From Oceanicola sp. (lineage in GTDB: Bacteria; Pseudomonadota; Alphaproteobacteria; Rhodobacterales; Rhodobacteraceae): a stretch of DNA of 64,000 nucleotides. Where the stretch lies: the NCBI GenBank assembly GCA_022447275.1, contig JAKVBK010000001.1, forward strand, positions 105,505 through 169,504. Direction: 5' to 3'. The notes below the pieces were generated by a model. That model ran no database searches and was not told the origin of the DNA. It saw only the letters and a program-made list of their open reading frames with translations. Position numbers and translations under genes: made by a program. Shown here in pieces: positions 17,203 through 25,776 of the stretch (the first letter of the stretch is position 1; each line of letters begins with the position of its first letter).

Positions 17203-17898
17203 ATGACCAAGATCACCACCTGTGTCTTCGACGCATACGGAACCCTGTTCGATGTGGCCGCAGCCGCGCGAGAGGCCGCCGCAGAACCTGGACGGGGCGC
17301 GCTGGCGGCCAAATGGCCTGAGCTGGCCGAGGCATGGCGCCTCAAGCAGCTCCAATACACCTGGCTGCGCGCCATCACCGGCGCGCATACGGATTTCTGG
17401 AGCGTCACGTGTGACGGGCTCGATTTTGCGCTGGAAGCCACAGGCCTGCAGGGCGATGCAGAGCTGCGCGATCGCCTCTTGCAGCTCTACCGTGAACTGT
17501 CTGCCTATGACGAAGTGCCCGAGATGCTGTCGCGCCTCAAAGCAGCCGGCTTCGCGACCGCTATCCTGTCCAACGGCGCGCCGGGGATGTTGATGGATGC
17601 GGTGGTGTCCGCCGGCATCAATGACAGGCTTGACGCCGTCCTCTCGGTTGAGGAGGTCGGCATCTTCAAGCCTGCGCCACAGGTCTATGACATGGTCGGT
17701 GCGCGGTTTGCGTGTCGGCCAGAGCAAGTGCTCTTCGTGTCTTCCAACGGCTGGGACGTGGCCGGGGCAGCGCAGTACGGCTTCAACACCGTCTGGGTCA
17801 ATCGCGCTGGCGATCCCATAGACAGGTTGCCCGGCCAGCCCCAGCATATCCTGCGCGATCTCACCACCATTCCCGATCTCGCCGGAGGCGCAGCATGA
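17203..17898 (+). CDS. Haloacid dehalogenase type II (HAD superfamily)
   Basis: A 231-residue HAD enzyme. The nucleophile Asp10 lies in CVFDAYGTLFDV. Motif II is ILSNGAPGML, and the later motifs are FKPAPQVYD (lysine) and VSSNGWDVAGAAQYGF. These match the L-2-haloacid dehalogenase subfamily, which hydrolyses 2-chloro- or 2-fluoroacids to D-2-hydroxyacids. I start at this ATG because GAGAAAG precedes it and the family begins close to the nucleophile; an upstream in-frame ATG adds unrelated residues. Its stop overlaps the next gene (ATGA). Confidence 0.9.
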   Translation: MTKITTCVFDAYGTLFDVAAAAREAAAEPGRGALAAKWPELAEAWRLKQLQYTWLRAITGAHTDFWSVTCDGLDFALEATGLQGDAELRDRLLQLYRELSAYDEVPEMLSRLKAAGFATAILSNGAPGMLMDAVVSAGINDRLDAVLSVEEVGIFKPAPQVYDMVGARFACRPEQVLFVSSNGWDVAGAAQYGFNTVWVNRAGDPIDRLPGQPQHILRDLTTIPDLAGGAA

Positions 17899-18722
17899 TC
17901 CATTTCAACGCCTCAGACGGCACGCGGATTGCCTATCGCGACAGCGGTGAAGGCCGGCCCTTGCTCTGCCTCGCCGGGCTGACGCGCAACGCCTCGGATT
18001 TCGACTACCTCGCCCCGCATCTCGATGGGGTCCGGATGATCTGCATGGATTACCGCGGGCGCGGCGCCTCGGCCTGGTCAGGGGCCGACACATATACTGT
18101 CCCGCGCGAAGCGCAGGATGCAATCGAGTTGCTCGATCACCTGCAGATCGAAACTCTGCCGATCCTGGGCACATCCCGCGGCGGGCTCATCGGTCTGCTG
18201 CTGGGCGCAATGGCACCAGACAGGCTCTCTGGGCTGGCATTGAATGACATCGGGCCAGACATCCAGCGCGCCGGCCTGACCGCAATCAAAGGCTATGTCG
18301 GGGTCAACCCGCCCGCACGCACCCATGAGGAAATGGCCGATCTGATGGCCACGCGTATGGCAGGCTTTGCGGGCGTGCCCCGTTCCCGCTGGCTCGAGGA
18401 GGCGCGCAAACACTACACGGAAACTGAGAACGGGCTTCGCATCAACTACGACCCGGCGCTGGCAGAGGCCTTCATGGCAGCCTACAATGCGCCCGATGCA
18501 CCGGATCTCTGGCCCCTGTTTGACAGCCTCGCTGGCAAACCTTTGGCCCTGATCCGGGGTGCAAATTCCGATTTGCTCTCACAGGAAACAACCGGAGAGA
18601 TGCGCACCCGGCGCCCAGACATGATCTTCGCCGAAGTCCCCGACCGGGGCCACATTCCCTTCCTAGACGAGCCCCAGGCCCTTTCGGCCCTGCGCACATT
18701 TCTCAGACAGGTTTATCCATGA
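17895..18722 (+). CDS. Alpha/beta fold hydrolase
   Basis: A 275-residue alpha/beta hydrolase. The N-terminus MIHFNASDGTRIAYRD and the CLAGLTRNASDF oxyanion loop are typical. The nucleophile serine is in LGTSRGGLIG. The acid lies in the IRGANSDLLS region and the histidine in PDRGHIPFLDEP near the end. The substrate is unknown. It overlaps the dehalogenase before it and the threonine dehydratase after it by ATGA, so all three are made from one message. Haloalkane dehalogenase is a possible alternative role, but its usual halide-binding Trp/Asn motif is absent. Confidence 0.88.
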   Translation: MIHFNASDGTRIAYRDSGEGRPLLCLAGLTRNASDFDYLAPHLDGVRMICMDYRGRGASAWSGADTYTVPREAQDAIELLDHLQIETLPILGTSRGGLIGLLLGAMAPDRLSGLALNDIGPDIQRAGLTAIKGYVGVNPPARTHEEMADLMATRMAGFAGVPRSRWLEEARKHYTETENGLRINYDPALAEAFMAAYNAPDAPDLWPLFDSLAGKPLALIRGANSDLLSQETTGEMRTRRPDMIFAEVPDRGHIPFLDEPQALSALRTFLRQVYP

Positions 18723-19726
18723 GCGATCTTGCCGTCACGCAAGCCGATGTCACGGACGCAGCCACGCGTCTGACAGGGGTGGTGCGCGAAACCCCGCTGC
18801 TGTCGCACCCTGCCCTTGATGCCATTGCGGGCCGTAAACTGCTGGTGAAGGCCGAAAGCCTGCAACGCACTGGCAGCTTCAAGTTTCGCGGGGCCAGCAA
18901 CGCCGTAGCGCAGCTGCCAAAGGGCACATCGCACGTGGTTGCCTTTTCATCTGGCAACCATGCTCAGGGCGTGGCCCTCGCCGCGCAAAGCCACGGCTTG
19001 CCGGCCACCATCATCATGCCCGCCGATGCGCCAGTCTCAAAAATCAAGGGGACCAAGGGCTACGGCGCCCAGGTTGCCACCTACGATCGGGCCACCGGCA
19101 GCCGCGAAGAGGCCGCTCAGCCCTTCCTGAAAAAATCGGGCGCCCAGCTGATCCATCCTTTCGACAACCCACATGTGATCGCCGGACAAGGCACCGCGGG
19201 CACCGAGATCATCGCCCAAGCCGCAGCCCAAGGCGTTCAGCAGGCCGATGTCCTCGTCTGTACAGGCGGCGGCGGGCTTGCCTCAGGGATCGCGCTCGCG
19301 GTCCAGGGCACCGGCCTGCGCGTGCGCACCGTTGAGCCCGAAGGCTTTGACGATGCCGCCCGCTCCCTCGCCCAAGGCAGCCGGGTCACGAATGCCGCCA
19401 CAACCGGCTCAATCTGCGACGCGATCCTCACGCCCAGCCCCGGCACTCTGACATTCCCAATCCTGCAAGAACACGCGGGCCCCGGGCTTGTCGTGTCGGA
19501 CACCGAAGCCCTGCGCGCAGCAGCCCTCGCCTTCACCTACCTGCGCATCGTCCTGGAGCCAGGCGGCGCCGTGGCTCTGGCTGCCGCCCTGTTCAAAGGC
19601 AAAGAACAAAACGGAGACGCCGTCATCGCCGTAGCCACGGGCGGAAATGTGGATGCGGAAATGTTTGCGCGCATCCTAGAGCATGTGCCAATCCCAGACG
19701 CGGCTGATGGCACATCAGCTTGGTAA
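18719..19726 (+). CDS. Threonine/serine dehydratase, PLP-dependent
   Basis: A 335-residue fold-type II PLP enzyme. Lys55 in TGSFKFRGASNAV is the Schiff-base lysine, SSGNHAQGVALAA binds the substrate carboxylate, and GGGGLASGIALA binds the cofactor phosphate. It converts threonine to 2-oxobutyrate and ammonia (or serine to pyruvate). No C-terminal ACT domain is present, so it is of the short catabolic type rather than the feedback-inhibited IlvA type. Serine racemase or hydroxyaspartate dehydratase are possible alternatives within the same fold. It is the third gene of the overlapping trio. Confidence 0.88.
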   Translation: MSDLAVTQADVTDAATRLTGVVRETPLLSHPALDAIAGRKLLVKAESLQRTGSFKFRGASNAVAQLPKGTSHVVAFSSGNHAQGVALAAQSHGLPATIIMPADAPVSKIKGTKGYGAQVATYDRATGSREEAAQPFLKKSGAQLIHPFDNPHVIAGQGTAGTEIIAQAAAQGVQQADVLVCTGGGGLASGIALAVQGTGLRVRTVEPEGFDDAARSLAQGSRVTNAATTGSICDAILTPSPGTLTFPILQEHAGPGLVVSDTEALRAAALAFTYLRIVLEPGGAVALAAALFKGKEQNGDAVIAVATGGNVDAEMFARILEHVPIPDAADGTSAW

Positions 19727-19770
19727 AAATACTCTGGGGGAGGCCCGGCAGGGCCTGGGGCAAAGCCCCC
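19720..19770. repeat. Dispersed GC-hairpin repeat, copy b
   Basis: Begins TTGGTAAAAATACTCTGGGG in the last codons of the dehydratase gene and continues with AGGCCC/GGGCCT and GGGGC/GCCCC hairpins. The T-run lies on the minus strand, opposite to the genes on both sides, so it is not an obvious terminator for them. Confidence 0.6.
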
Positions 19771-19800
19771 GCCCCCAAACCCGCATGAAAGGACAGCGCC

Positions 19801-20589
19801 ATGAAAGTCGCGCGCTTTGACGATGTTTCCCTCCACTACCGGGTCGATGGGGATCCCGATGGCGCACCGATCGTGTTCTGCAACTCACTGGGAACAGATC
19901 TGCGGGTCTGGGACGCGATCCTGCCCCTGCTGCCGGCAGGGCTGAAGATCATCCGCTTTGACAAACGCGGCCATGGCCTCTCGGATTGCCCGCCCGCCCC
20001 CTACACAATGGGCAGCCTCGTGCGGGACGCCGAGCGCCTGCTCGACATGCTTGAGGTGCGCGATGCGCTCTGGGTCGGGCTGTCCATTGGCGGCCTGATC
20101 GGGCAGGGTCTGGCGGCCAAGCGGCTCGACCTGATCCGCGCCATGGTGCTTTCCAATACCGGCGCAAAGATCGGCACCCGCGCCCTGTGGCAACAGCGCA
20201 TCGACGCCACACTGAAAGACGGTGTAGAAAGCCTCGCCGATGCCGTGATGGAGCGCTGGTTTTCCAAAGCCTTCCGCGCCACGCCCGAACTGCACCTGTG
20301 GCGCAACATGCTGGTGCGCACCCCCGATCACGGATATGCGGGCTGCTCTGCTGCGATTGCGGGCTCTGATTTCTATTCCACCACTGCCGCCCTGCGCCTG
20401 CCCGTCCTGGGCATCGCCGGCACCGAAGATGGTTCCACACCGGTAGACATGGTGCGCGAAACCGTAGAACTGGTGCCCGGATCGCGGCTCGAAATCATCC
20501 GCGGTGCAGGCCACATTCCGTGCGTGGAACAGCCTGAAACCTATGCCCGCCTGTTGTCCGAATTCCTTACGGAAACCGGACATGCCTAG
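19801..20589 (+). CDS. pcaD: 3-oxoadipate enol-lactonase
   Basis: A 262-residue alpha/beta hydrolase. FCNSLGTDLRVWDAIL is the PcaD-type oxyanion segment, the nucleophile is in VGLSIGGLIGQGLA, and the histidine is in RGAGHIPCVEQP. It hydrolyses 3-oxoadipate enol-lactone in the beta-ketoadipate route for aromatics. It is followed by pcaB after 25 bases. This copy has no fused PcaC domain; pcaC, pcaG and pcaH are not in the window. The start has AAAGGACAG just upstream. Confidence 0.92.
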   Translation: MKVARFDDVSLHYRVDGDPDGAPIVFCNSLGTDLRVWDAILPLLPAGLKIIRFDKRGHGLSDCPPAPYTMGSLVRDAERLLDMLEVRDALWVGLSIGGLIGQGLAAKRLDLIRAMVLSNTGAKIGTRALWQQRIDATLKDGVESLADAVMERWFSKAFRATPELHLWRNMLVRTPDHGYAGCSAAIAGSDFYSTTAALRLPVLGIAGTEDGSTPVDMVRETVELVPGSRLEIIRGAGHIPCVEQPETYARLLSEFLTETGHA

Positions 20590-20614
20590 GCCCCGCCCGT
20601 AAGAGGATCTTCCA

Positions 20615-21970
20615 ATGCCCGCCTCCCCGCTCGACTCTGTCCTCTACGGCAAACTCTTTGGCGACAGCGATCTCGCCCCGCTGTTCACCGACAGCGCGGC
20701 GCTGCGGGCCATGCTGGTGGTCGAAGGGGCACTGGCCAAAGCCCAGGCCACGCTCGGCATGATCCCAAAAGAGGCGGCAGAGGCGATCCACCGCGACGGC
20801 ATGGAGGTGGTCATCGATCCTGCGCTTCTGGCCCAAGGGGTGGCCGACAACGGCATCCCGGTGCCCGGAATGGTGGCTGAGTTCCGCCGTATCATGGCCC
20901 AGGAAGAGCACGCCCAATGGGTGCATTTCGGCGCCACCACGCAGGACATCATCGACACATCCCTGATGCTGCGGCTGCGCCGCGCCCTGTCGATCATCGC
21001 CGCACGCGGCGCGGGCCTTGTTGCCGATCTGGGCATCCTCGCCCAGACCCATGCAGAAACGCCGATGGCCGCGCGCACCTGGGGCGTTGCCGCAACGCCC
21101 ACCAGCCTTGGCGCCGTGGCCGCCGGCTGGGGCACCCCCCTGCTGCGCCATCTGGCACGGCTGGAGCAAGTGCGCGACGATGTGCTCTGGGTGTCGCTGT
21201 CAGGGGCCGCTGGCACCAATGCGGCCATGGGCCCCGATGGCAGCGAAGTGCGCGCCCTGCTGGCAAAGTCGCTCAACCTCAAGGACCCGGGCGGCACATG
21301 GCACAGCGCGCGGGACGGCATCGCGGGCCTCGCGAACTGGCTGGCCACCCTCGGCGCGCTCTGCGCCAAGCTGGCACAGGACGTGAACGCCATGGTCCGC
21401 ACTGGCGAGGCCCGCCTCGCGGGCGGCGGGTCCTCTTCGACCATGCCGCAGAAACAAAACCCGGTGTTGCCCGCTGCAATAACGGCGCTCTGTCGCAGCA
21501 GCAGCGCCCTTGCCGCAGCCCTGCAAGCCAGCCCCGTTCACGCCGATCAGCGCGACGGCGGCGCCTGGATGACAGAATGGCTGACCCTGCCCCAACTGGT
21601 ACAGAGCATCGGCCGCGCCGTCAGCCTGAGCCAAACGCTGGTGCAGCGCCTCGAGCTTGTTCCGGACGCCATGGCCCATGCGCTTGATGACGGGTCAGGC
21701 CTGATCTATGCCGAAGCCCTGTCGTTCCACATGGCCCGCCATATTCCGCGCCCCCAAGCCCAGGCCGCCGTCAAGGAGTTGTGCCTCGAAGTGCGCGCCA
21801 CAGGGGGCAATTTGCAAATAGCGGCGCAACGCCGGTGGCCCGAGCAGGATTTCAAACAGCTCTTCACCCCCGCCGAGCAGTTGGGCGACGCCCCGGCAGA
21901 GGCGTTGGCCTTTGCCGCAGCGGCCCGCGCCCAGGCCCCCAAAGAAGCTCAGGACAAGGCCCATGACTAA
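20615..21970 (+). CDS. pcaB: 3-carboxy-cis,cis-muconate cycloisomerase
   Basis: A 451-residue member of the fumarase/aspartase superfamily. The superfamily signature GGGSSSTMPQKQNPV is present near residue 270. The PcaB-specific segments HFGATTQDIIDTSLMLRLR (near residue 110) and ARTWGVAATPTSLG (near residue 155) are visible. It converts 3-carboxy-cis,cis-muconate to 4-carboxymuconolactone, the step before PcaC. Length is normal for the family. Its last codons overlap the start of the MFS gene, so uptake or export is linked to the pathway. Confidence 0.93.
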   Translation: MPASPLDSVLYGKLFGDSDLAPLFTDSAALRAMLVVEGALAKAQATLGMIPKEAAEAIHRDGMEVVIDPALLAQGVADNGIPVPGMVAEFRRIMAQEEHAQWVHFGATTQDIIDTSLMLRLRRALSIIAARGAGLVADLGILAQTHAETPMAARTWGVAATPTSLGAVAAGWGTPLLRHLARLEQVRDDVLWVSLSGAAGTNAAMGPDGSEVRALLAKSLNLKDPGGTWHSARDGIAGLANWLATLGALCAKLAQDVNAMVRTGEARLAGGGSSSTMPQKQNPVLPAAITALCRSSSALAAALQASPVHADQRDGGAWMTEWLTLPQLVQSIGRAVSLSQTLVQRLELVPDAMAHALDDGSGLIYAEALSFHMARHIPRPQAQAAVKELCLEVRATGGNLQIAAQRRWPEQDFKQLFTPAEQLGDAPAEALAFAAAARAQAPKEAQDKAHD

Positions 21971-23198
21971 CCCAGCCCTGAGCGGCAAATCCGTCCGCAA
22001 CCCGCTGATCTTCATTGTCATCACCCTGACAATCGATGCTATGGGCATCGGGCTGATCCTGCCCGTCATGCCCGATCTTCTGCGCGAGATCGACGGCGGC
22101 ACCGTGGGCCAAGCGGCCCTGTGGGGCGGTGTTCTGGCCACCCTGTTTGCGGTGATGCAGTTTCTCTTTGGCCCCACCATCGGCAGCCTGTCCGACAGGT
22201 TTGGTCGCCGTCCGGTGCTGCTTGTGTCCCTGTTCATCCTGGCAGTGGACTATTACGTGATGGCGCTGGCCGGCACGATCTGGCTGCTGCTGATTGCGCG
22301 CGGGGTGGGCGGCATCACATCGGCCACCATGTCGACGGCTACGGCCTATATCTCTGACATCTCCGAGCCACATGAAAAAGCCGCACGCTTTGGCCTTGTG
22401 GGCGCCGCCTTCGGCATTGGCTTCGTGCTGGGCCCCATATTGGGCGGGCTGCTGTCCGAATTTGGCACCCGCGCCCCGTTCTATGCAGCCGGGACCCTGG
22501 CGCTTTTGAACCTGATTTTCGGCTACCTCGTCTTGCCCGAAACCGTGACAGACAGCATCCGCCGGCCCTTCAAATGGCGGCGTGCCAACCCGTTTGGCGC
22601 CTTTGCCCATGTGGGCCGGATCCCGGGCACCGCCCGGCTTTTGATCCTGTTTTTCCTCTACGAGTTCGCCTTCTACGTCTATCCGGCAATCTGGGCCTAT
22701 TTCACGGCCCTGCGCTTTGGCTGGGATCCGGTGATGATTGGCGTTTCGCTGGGCTCCTTCGGCATTGCCATGGCGGTTGTTCAGGGCGGTTTGATCCGGC
22801 TGATCCTGAAGCTCTTGGGCGAACGCATGACCGTCCTCTACGGATTTGTCTTTAACGGGTTTGCCTTCTTTTTGCTGGCGGTCGTCGCAAACCCGACACT
22901 CGCGCTGGTGCTGACACCGCTGACAGCCCTGGGCGCGGTTGTGACACCGGCACTGCAATCGATGATCGCGCAAAAGGCCGGGCCCGACGCACAAGGGGAG
23001 ATGCAAGGCGTGGTGTCTTCGGTGAAATCCCTGGCGGTGATCTTCTCGCCCATGGTCATGACATCGGTCTTCTACGCCTTCACAGAAACCGATGCTTTGG
23101 TATTTTTGCCCGGAGCGCCCTTCGTGCTGTCAATGGTGCTCATGGTCGTTTGCGGGCTGGTCTATGTCGCAGGGTTGCGCGCACCGGCCCCTGCCTAG
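21963..23198 (+). CDS. MFS transporter, tetracycline-efflux (TCR/Tet) subfamily
   Basis: A 411-residue protein with twelve predicted helices. It begins LIFIVITLTIDAMGIGLILPVMPDLL, and the motif A loop is FGPTIGSLSDRFGRRPVLL, as in TetA-type drug:H+ antiporters. I choose the ATG at 21963, which overlaps the pcaB stop by eight bases. Because it is coupled to pcaDB, it may export an aromatic acid or a toxic intermediate rather than an antibiotic; that is inference. No resistance is claimed. Confidence 0.9.
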   Translation: MTNPALSGKSVRNPLIFIVITLTIDAMGIGLILPVMPDLLREIDGGTVGQAALWGGVLATLFAVMQFLFGPTIGSLSDRFGRRPVLLVSLFILAVDYYVMALAGTIWLLLIARGVGGITSATMSTATAYISDISEPHEKAARFGLVGAAFGIGFVLGPILGGLLSEFGTRAPFYAAGTLALLNLIFGYLVLPETVTDSIRRPFKWRRANPFGAFAHVGRIPGTARLLILFFLYEFAFYVYPAIWAYFTALRFGWDPVMIGVSLGSFGIAMAVVQGGLIRLILKLLGERMTVLYGFVFNGFAFFLLAVVANPTLALVLTPLTALGAVVTPALQSMIAQKAGPDAQGEMQGVVSSVKSLAVIFSPMVMTSVFYAFTETDALVFLPGAPFVLSMVLMVVCGLVYVAGLRAPAPA

Positions 23199-23231
23199 GC
23201 CAGTGTGGTAGAAATTGAACGGGGGATAGCC

Positions 23232-24311
23232 ATGGAAACCATCCGCGCCGCGGTCAGCCACGGGGTTGGCGAACCCCTTGTGATCGAGCAGATCCAACTC
23301 AGTCCACCCGGCGACAATCAGCTTCGCATCCAGATCGAGGCTGTCGCAATCTGCCATTCGGATATCACCTTCATCGATGGGGGCTGGGATTGCCCGTTCC
23401 CGGCGGTGTTCGGACATGAAGCCGTGGGCCGTGTGACCGTCGCGGGACCAGGCACAAAAACACCTGTCGGCACGCGCGTGCTCGTTACGCTGATCCGCTC
23501 TTGCGGGACTTGCCCCACGTGTTCGAGCGGAGATCGCGTGCATTGCGAAGACCCCCGCGACCACATGAATGGCGTCATCCAGACGATGGAGGGCCAGCCG
23601 ATCTTCCACGCCATGAACTGCGCAGCCTTTGCCGAGGCGGTTGTCGTCCATGAAAGCCAGACTGCACCGATCCCGGAAAGCATTTCAGTGGCCGGCGCAG
23701 CCACAATGGCCTGTGGCGGGATCACCGGGATTGGATCTGCGGTTAACACTGCGAAGGTGCGCCCGGGCGAAACCGTCGTGGTGATCGGCGCAGGCGGTGT
23801 GGGGCTGAATGCTATTCAGGGCGCCTATATCGCAGGGGCAGCGCGGATTGTGGCCGTGGACATGGTAGAGAGCAAGCTGGACGATGCGCAGGCCTTCGGT
23901 GCAACCGATGGCATCCTTGCCTCTGGCCCAAGCCCGTGGCGGCGGCTGCGCCGGATCGCCCCGCGCGGCGCGGATGTCGTCTTGGTGACGGTGGGGGCGC
24001 CAGTGGCTTATGATACGGCGCCCAAATACCTTGGCGTCGGGGGGCGGATTGCGGTTGTCGGGATGCCGCATCAGGATGCAACAGCCACGTATTCTCCGAT
24101 GAATTTTGGCTATGCCGGGCACCAGATGTTGGGCTCGCTCATGGGCGATACAGTGCTGTCGCGGGATATTCCCTGGATGGTCGACCTGCACGGGCAAGGG
24201 CGGCTGAAGGTCGAGGAAATGGTTTCCAAGACTTGGTCCCTCGAACAGATCAATGAAGCCATCGCCGATACCCGCACCGGCGCCGCGCGGCGCAATGTGA
24301 TCCTTCTCTGA
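23232..24311 (+). CDS. Zinc-dependent alcohol dehydrogenase family protein
   Basis: A 359-residue MDR-type dehydrogenase. Catalytic zinc ligands are in AVAICHSDITF and FGHEAVGRV. The structural zinc lobe is CGTCPTCSSGDRVHC. The nucleotide-binding loop is VVIGAGGVGLNAIQGAYIAG, followed by VAVDM, whose acidic residue predicts NAD. It resembles class III-like dehydrogenases (formaldehyde/aryl-alcohol type), but the substrate is not clear. GGGGGATAG precedes this ATG. It is 12 bases ahead of the enolase-superfamily gene, so the two probably act in one sugar-acid or alcohol pathway. Confidence 0.88.
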   Translation: METIRAAVSHGVGEPLVIEQIQLSPPGDNQLRIQIEAVAICHSDITFIDGGWDCPFPAVFGHEAVGRVTVAGPGTKTPVGTRVLVTLIRSCGTCPTCSSGDRVHCEDPRDHMNGVIQTMEGQPIFHAMNCAAFAEAVVVHESQTAPIPESISVAGAATMACGGITGIGSAVNTAKVRPGETVVVIGAGGVGLNAIQGAYIAGAARIVAVDMVESKLDDAQAFGATDGILASGPSPWRRLRRIAPRGADVVLVTVGAPVAYDTAPKYLGVGGRIAVVGMPHQDATATYSPMNFGYAGHQMLGSLMGDTVLSRDIPWMVDLHGQGRLKVEEMVSKTWSLEQINEAIADTRTGAARRNVILL

Positions 24312-24323
24312 AGGGGGTAGGCC

Positions 24324-25559
24324 ATGAAACTTGCCACCTGTGATGTGATCGTGACAGCCCCGCCCGCCCCCGGCTGGGGGGGGCGCTACTGGCTGTTCGT
24401 GAAGGTGACAACCGCCTGTGGCATTACCGGGTGGGGGGAGTGCTATGCCGCCTCTGTCGGGCCCGCGGCAATGCAGGCCGTGATTGCAGATGTGTTTGCC
24501 CGCCACATGGAAGGCACATCCCCCTTCGACATCGAGTTGATGTTCCGAAGAGCCTATTCCGCCGGGTTTACACAGCGCCCGGACCTGACCGTGATGGGGG
24601 CGTTTTCCGGGCTGGAGATCGCCTGCTGGGACATCATCGGCAAGGCCCTCGATCAGCCCGTGCACAGGCTCATTGGCGGCATGACAAACCCGCGGCTGCG
24701 CGCCTACACCTATCTGTACCCAAAACCGGAGCAGGATGCCGATGCGTTCTGGGTCAGCCCGGAAATGGCCGCGGAAGCGGCGTTGGAGCGCGTCGAACAG
24801 GGCTTCACAGCCGTCAAGTTTGATCCGGCCGGGCCCTACACGATCCGGCCCGGCCACCAGCCTGCCATGCGAGATATCGAGCGGTCCGTGGCGTTTTGTG
24901 ACCGAATTCGGGACGCCGTGGGCAACAAGGCCGACCTGCTCTTTGGCACGCACGGCCAGTTTTCCACGGCAGGGGCCATCCGGTTGGCCCAAGCGATTGC
25001 GCCCTACCAGCCCCTGTGGTTCGAAGAGCCGATCCCGCCCGACAATATCGCCGCAATGGCACAGGTGGCCGCCGCAAGCCCGGTGCCCGTGGCCACCGGC
25101 GAACGCCTCACGACAAAAGCGGAGTTTGCCCCGTTGCTGCAGGCGGGCGCCGCCCAGATCCTGCAACCCGCCCTGGGTCGGGTCGGTGGCATCGGCGAAG
25201 CCCGCAAGATTGCGGCCCTTGCAGAGACGCATAATGCACAGGTGGCACCCCATCTCTACGCCGGGCCCGTGGAATGGGCCGCAAATGTGCAGCTTGGCGC
25301 GGCCATACCCAATCTGTTGATGGTGGAAACCATCGGGCGGGGAGGAGCCTTCCACAAAGCCCTGATCGGGGACACGATCGCATTCGATGAGGGATATTTG
25401 CTGCCACCCGAGACACCGGGGCTTGGCATCGAGTTCGACGAAGCACTGGCCCGTGCCCACCCCTTTGACGGCGCGGGCTTGCATCTGCAGATGCAGGAAG
25501 CGCCTTGCGACTACAGCGCCGAAAACGTGTTTGGCGGCGGCGCACCGCGCAAAGGCTGA
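24324..25559 (+). CDS. Mandelate racemase/muconate lactonizing enzyme family protein
   Basis: A 411-residue enolase-superfamily enzyme. The barrel carries LLFGTHGQFS, WFEEPIPPDN and VATGERLTT, the last two supplying acidic metal ligands. FTAVKFDPAG places a lysine on an earlier strand, and HLYAGPVEWAAN lies late in the barrel. This motif set fits the galactonate-dehydratase-like branch of the mandelate racemase subgroup (sugar-acid dehydratases and cycloisomerases). The exact substrate is unknown. It pairs with the upstream alcohol dehydrogenase, and a terminator-like repeat follows it. Confidence 0.85.
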   Translation: MKLATCDVIVTAPPAPGWGGRYWLFVKVTTACGITGWGECYAASVGPAAMQAVIADVFARHMEGTSPFDIELMFRRAYSAGFTQRPDLTVMGAFSGLEIACWDIIGKALDQPVHRLIGGMTNPRLRAYTYLYPKPEQDADAFWVSPEMAAEAALERVEQGFTAVKFDPAGPYTIRPGHQPAMRDIERSVAFCDRIRDAVGNKADLLFGTHGQFSTAGAIRLAQAIAPYQPLWFEEPIPPDNIAAMAQVAAASPVPVATGERLTTKAEFAPLLQAGAAQILQPALGRVGGIGEARKIAALAETHNAQVAPHLYAGPVEWAANVQLGAAIPNLLMVETIGRGGAFHKALIGDTIAFDEGYLLPPETPGLGIEFDEALARAHPFDGAGLHLQMQEAPCDYSAENVFGGGAPRKG

Positions 25560-25616
25560 GCGCACCCTCCCGCCCGGGAACCGCCGTCTGAGGACGGCTT
25601 TGCCCGGTTGGGCATG

Positions 25617-25660
25617 GCAGCCCCCTGTTGGGGGCTGCTGCCTCCGGCGGGAGTATTTTC
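25617..25660 (+). terminator. Terminator region with dispersed repeat, copy c
   Basis: GCAGCCCCC (25617-25625) pairs with GGGGGCTGC (25630-25638). Directly after comes CCTCCGGCGGGAGTATTTTC, a small hairpin followed by TATTTT. On the plus strand this reads as a terminator for the enolase-family gene. It is the inverted-orientation copy of the repeat family seen at 31837 and elsewhere. The rest of 25661-25776 shows no gene. Confidence 0.6.
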
Positions 25661-25776
25661 AGACAAAGACAGGCAGGGATCGGCGGGTTTGGCGGCGCTC
25701 TGCGCTATGGCACGCACGGGTTGCGCAGCGTGCCATAGGATCGCACCGCGTCTTACTGGCGCGCGTACCGATGCTT

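Noticed and set aside
23685..25565. Minus-strand reading frame of 626 codons opposite the alcohol dehydrogenase and enolase genes
   Set aside because: Covers two well-supported genes; composition rich in Gly, His and Arg with no recognisable domain. Codon bias of the sense genes explains the lack of stops.
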